From Brachypodius melanocephalos (Eukaryota; Chordata; Aves; Passeriformes; Pycnonotidae): DNA of 64,000 nucleotides. Below the pieces are notes generated by a model that did not search any database, was not told the origin of the DNA, and saw only the letters and a program-made list of their open reading frames with translations. How positions within the stretch are numbered: the first letter of the stretch is position 1; every line of letters begins with the position of its first letter. Both the position numbers and the translations under genes were made by a program. The stretch is from contig VZSR01003807.1 of the NCBI GenBank assembly GCA_013398615.1, positions 10,605,816 through 10,669,815 on the forward strand, in the 5' to 3' direction. Shown piece after piece: positions 62,838 to 64,000 of this stretch.

Positions 62838-64000
62838 CCAGGCCAGCCGTGCTCAGACAATGGATGTAAGTCATCCAGGCTCTCTGGGCCATGGAGAGGG
62901 CTGGAGAGGAGTTTGAGCTGGAGCTGGGGCATTGCCCATGTGGAGCCAAAGGTGTGTGTGATGCACTGGGCTGCTGTGCTGAGCCCTGGTAACGTCACTT
63001 CTGTCACCGCTTCATGCCCGCAGTGAATGCAATGACAAACGGACAAATGACACAATCCACTGCTAATGAACTTCCCTACGGGGGGAGAGGACAGTGCATT
63101 ACCCTTTCGTACTTCAGATTCTTAATTATCGTTCTTAGAGTTTGGTGTGGTGTTTCGTGTTTGGTTTTTTTGTTGTTGTTGCTGTTGTTGTAGTTGGTTT
63201 TTTGGTTTTGGGGGAGTTTTTTGTGTGTGTGTTTTGTTTGTTTCTTTGTTTGTTTGTCTGTTTTTTCTCCAAGCATAATTATTTCACATCTTTGAATTTC
63301 AAATTTTTTTGGAGATGCTTAGCTAATTCCTGTCTATTCTGGAAGGTTCTGAGGAGGTGTCAGAACAAAAGGGTTTTGTTTCTAAATGGAAACAAAGATA
63401 TTTAAATGCACAGCTTAAGGGAAGAAGAAATCTGTGCTAGCCTGAGTTCTTAAATACCATTTTCTTCTTTCCTTAATTCCCATTGCCTTATTTTCCAACA
63501 AGTTTTCTCAAAGCAGAATTTGTAGATGAAGAGCTCATAGCTCTGTGGTTCATACATCAGTTTAGGAGAAATGAGTAGGAAGAGACTGATTTGGAAAGGT
63601 ATAAATAACATTTCTACTGAGCCAAAGCAGAAGCAAAATGAAACCCAGAAAAAGTTGATGCTCAGATCCTAAATTTTGAATTTCATAGAACTAAACTGAT
63701 AAAAACACATTCTGTATCCAGTTGAAATATATGTCTCAGCATCAAAATACCATGAAAGGAGTGATGCTAAGCATCTAATTGTAGATCTTTTTCCCTTCTT
63801 CAGAAAGAGCATTGAGGAATAAGGTGGGACACTACAGCTTAGAGAAAAAAATATAAAGGTAGAAAAATTAATAGTTCCATCATCCTAATCTATACTTCTT
63901 TCACATTCTGAAAGTACGTGGTCATCTTCTGGATGAACAGCTGGGATAAGTGTAGCTGCAGTTCAGTGCATGATAATATCCTAATGCAAATTTGACAGGA
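62838..64000. other. Unique DNA and low-complexity tract, no gene recognised
   Basis: 62840-63070 is relatively GC-rich and open on both strands (109 and 82 codons) without a recognisable product. From 63139 to 63270 there is a GT-rich tract, and the remainder is ordinary AT-rich DNA. Confidence 0.6.
63139..63270. repeat. GT/T-rich low-complexity tract
   Basis: It contains (GTT)n around 63170-63190 with one GCT, G and T runs, GTGTGTGTG (about 63220) and (TTTG)n to about 63260. The strong strand asymmetry explains the Val/Phe-rich frame on the plus strand and the Lys/Asn/Gln-rich frame on the minus strand. Confidence 0.85.

Noticed and set aside
63076..63405. Val/Phe-rich plus-strand and Lys/Asn-rich minus-strand frames
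   Set aside because: They are translations of a GT/T-rich low-complexity tract.
1..64000. Prokaryotic or phage content, CRISPR arrays, operons
   Set aside because: No dense same-strand coding, no regularly spaced repeats, and only vertebrate-type repeats are present.

Overview
This window looks like AT-rich, gene-free nuclear DNA from a songbird (passerine). Evidence for a bird: two CR1 LINE copies with the avian 3' end (8821-9127 and 33045-33847), three avian-type retroviral LTRs, sparse CpG, and very few interspersed repeats for 64 kb. Evidence for a passerine: a short SINE at 57041-57165 that joins a tRNA-Ile-derived head to a CR1-type tail, the architecture I know from the TguSINE1 family of songbirds. 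No bacterial features occur (no operons, Shine-Dalgarno sites or CRISPR). The longest uninterrupted reading frame is 162 codons, and it runs out of unique DNA into an LTR, so it is not a gene. I recognise no exon of any known protein and no rRNA, tRNA or known ncRNA gene. The window is an intergenic desert or part of a very large intron; the sequence alone does not decide which.

Layout. 1-8820: unique AT-rich DNA with two possible ancient inverted-repeat relics (6398-6524, 7004-7072), a perfect 12-bp-arm hairpin (5940-5966) and a conserved-looking stretch (7340-7600). 8821-9127: CR1 3' fragment. 9128-26150: unique DNA with simple repeats; 15006-17517 lacks any frame of 60 codons on either strand. 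26153-26572: LTR on the minus strand. 26580-33040: unique DNA carrying a perfect 68-bp segment present twice (30898-30965, 32557-32624), the first copy abutting a 26-bp-period tandem duplication. 33045-33847: long CR1 fragment with decayed ORF2 C-terminal coding. 33850-40700: unique DNA. 40708-41300: probable plus-strand LTR broken by a 100-N assembly gap (41134-41233). 41300-57040: unique DNA containing an oddly open minus-strand stretch (46483-47399). 57041-57165: SINE. 57170-62371: unique DNA with an enhancer-like block near 61870-62230. 62378-62831: solo LTR on the minus strand with a perfect 6-bp target duplication. 62838-64000: unique DNA and a GT-rich low-complexity tract.

No genes work together here. 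The best candidates for something undescribed are the minus-strand broken frame at 46483-47399, which I cannot assign to a family, and the 68-bp exact duplication. Neither is established as a new biological system. The solo LTR is the most securely delimited element.
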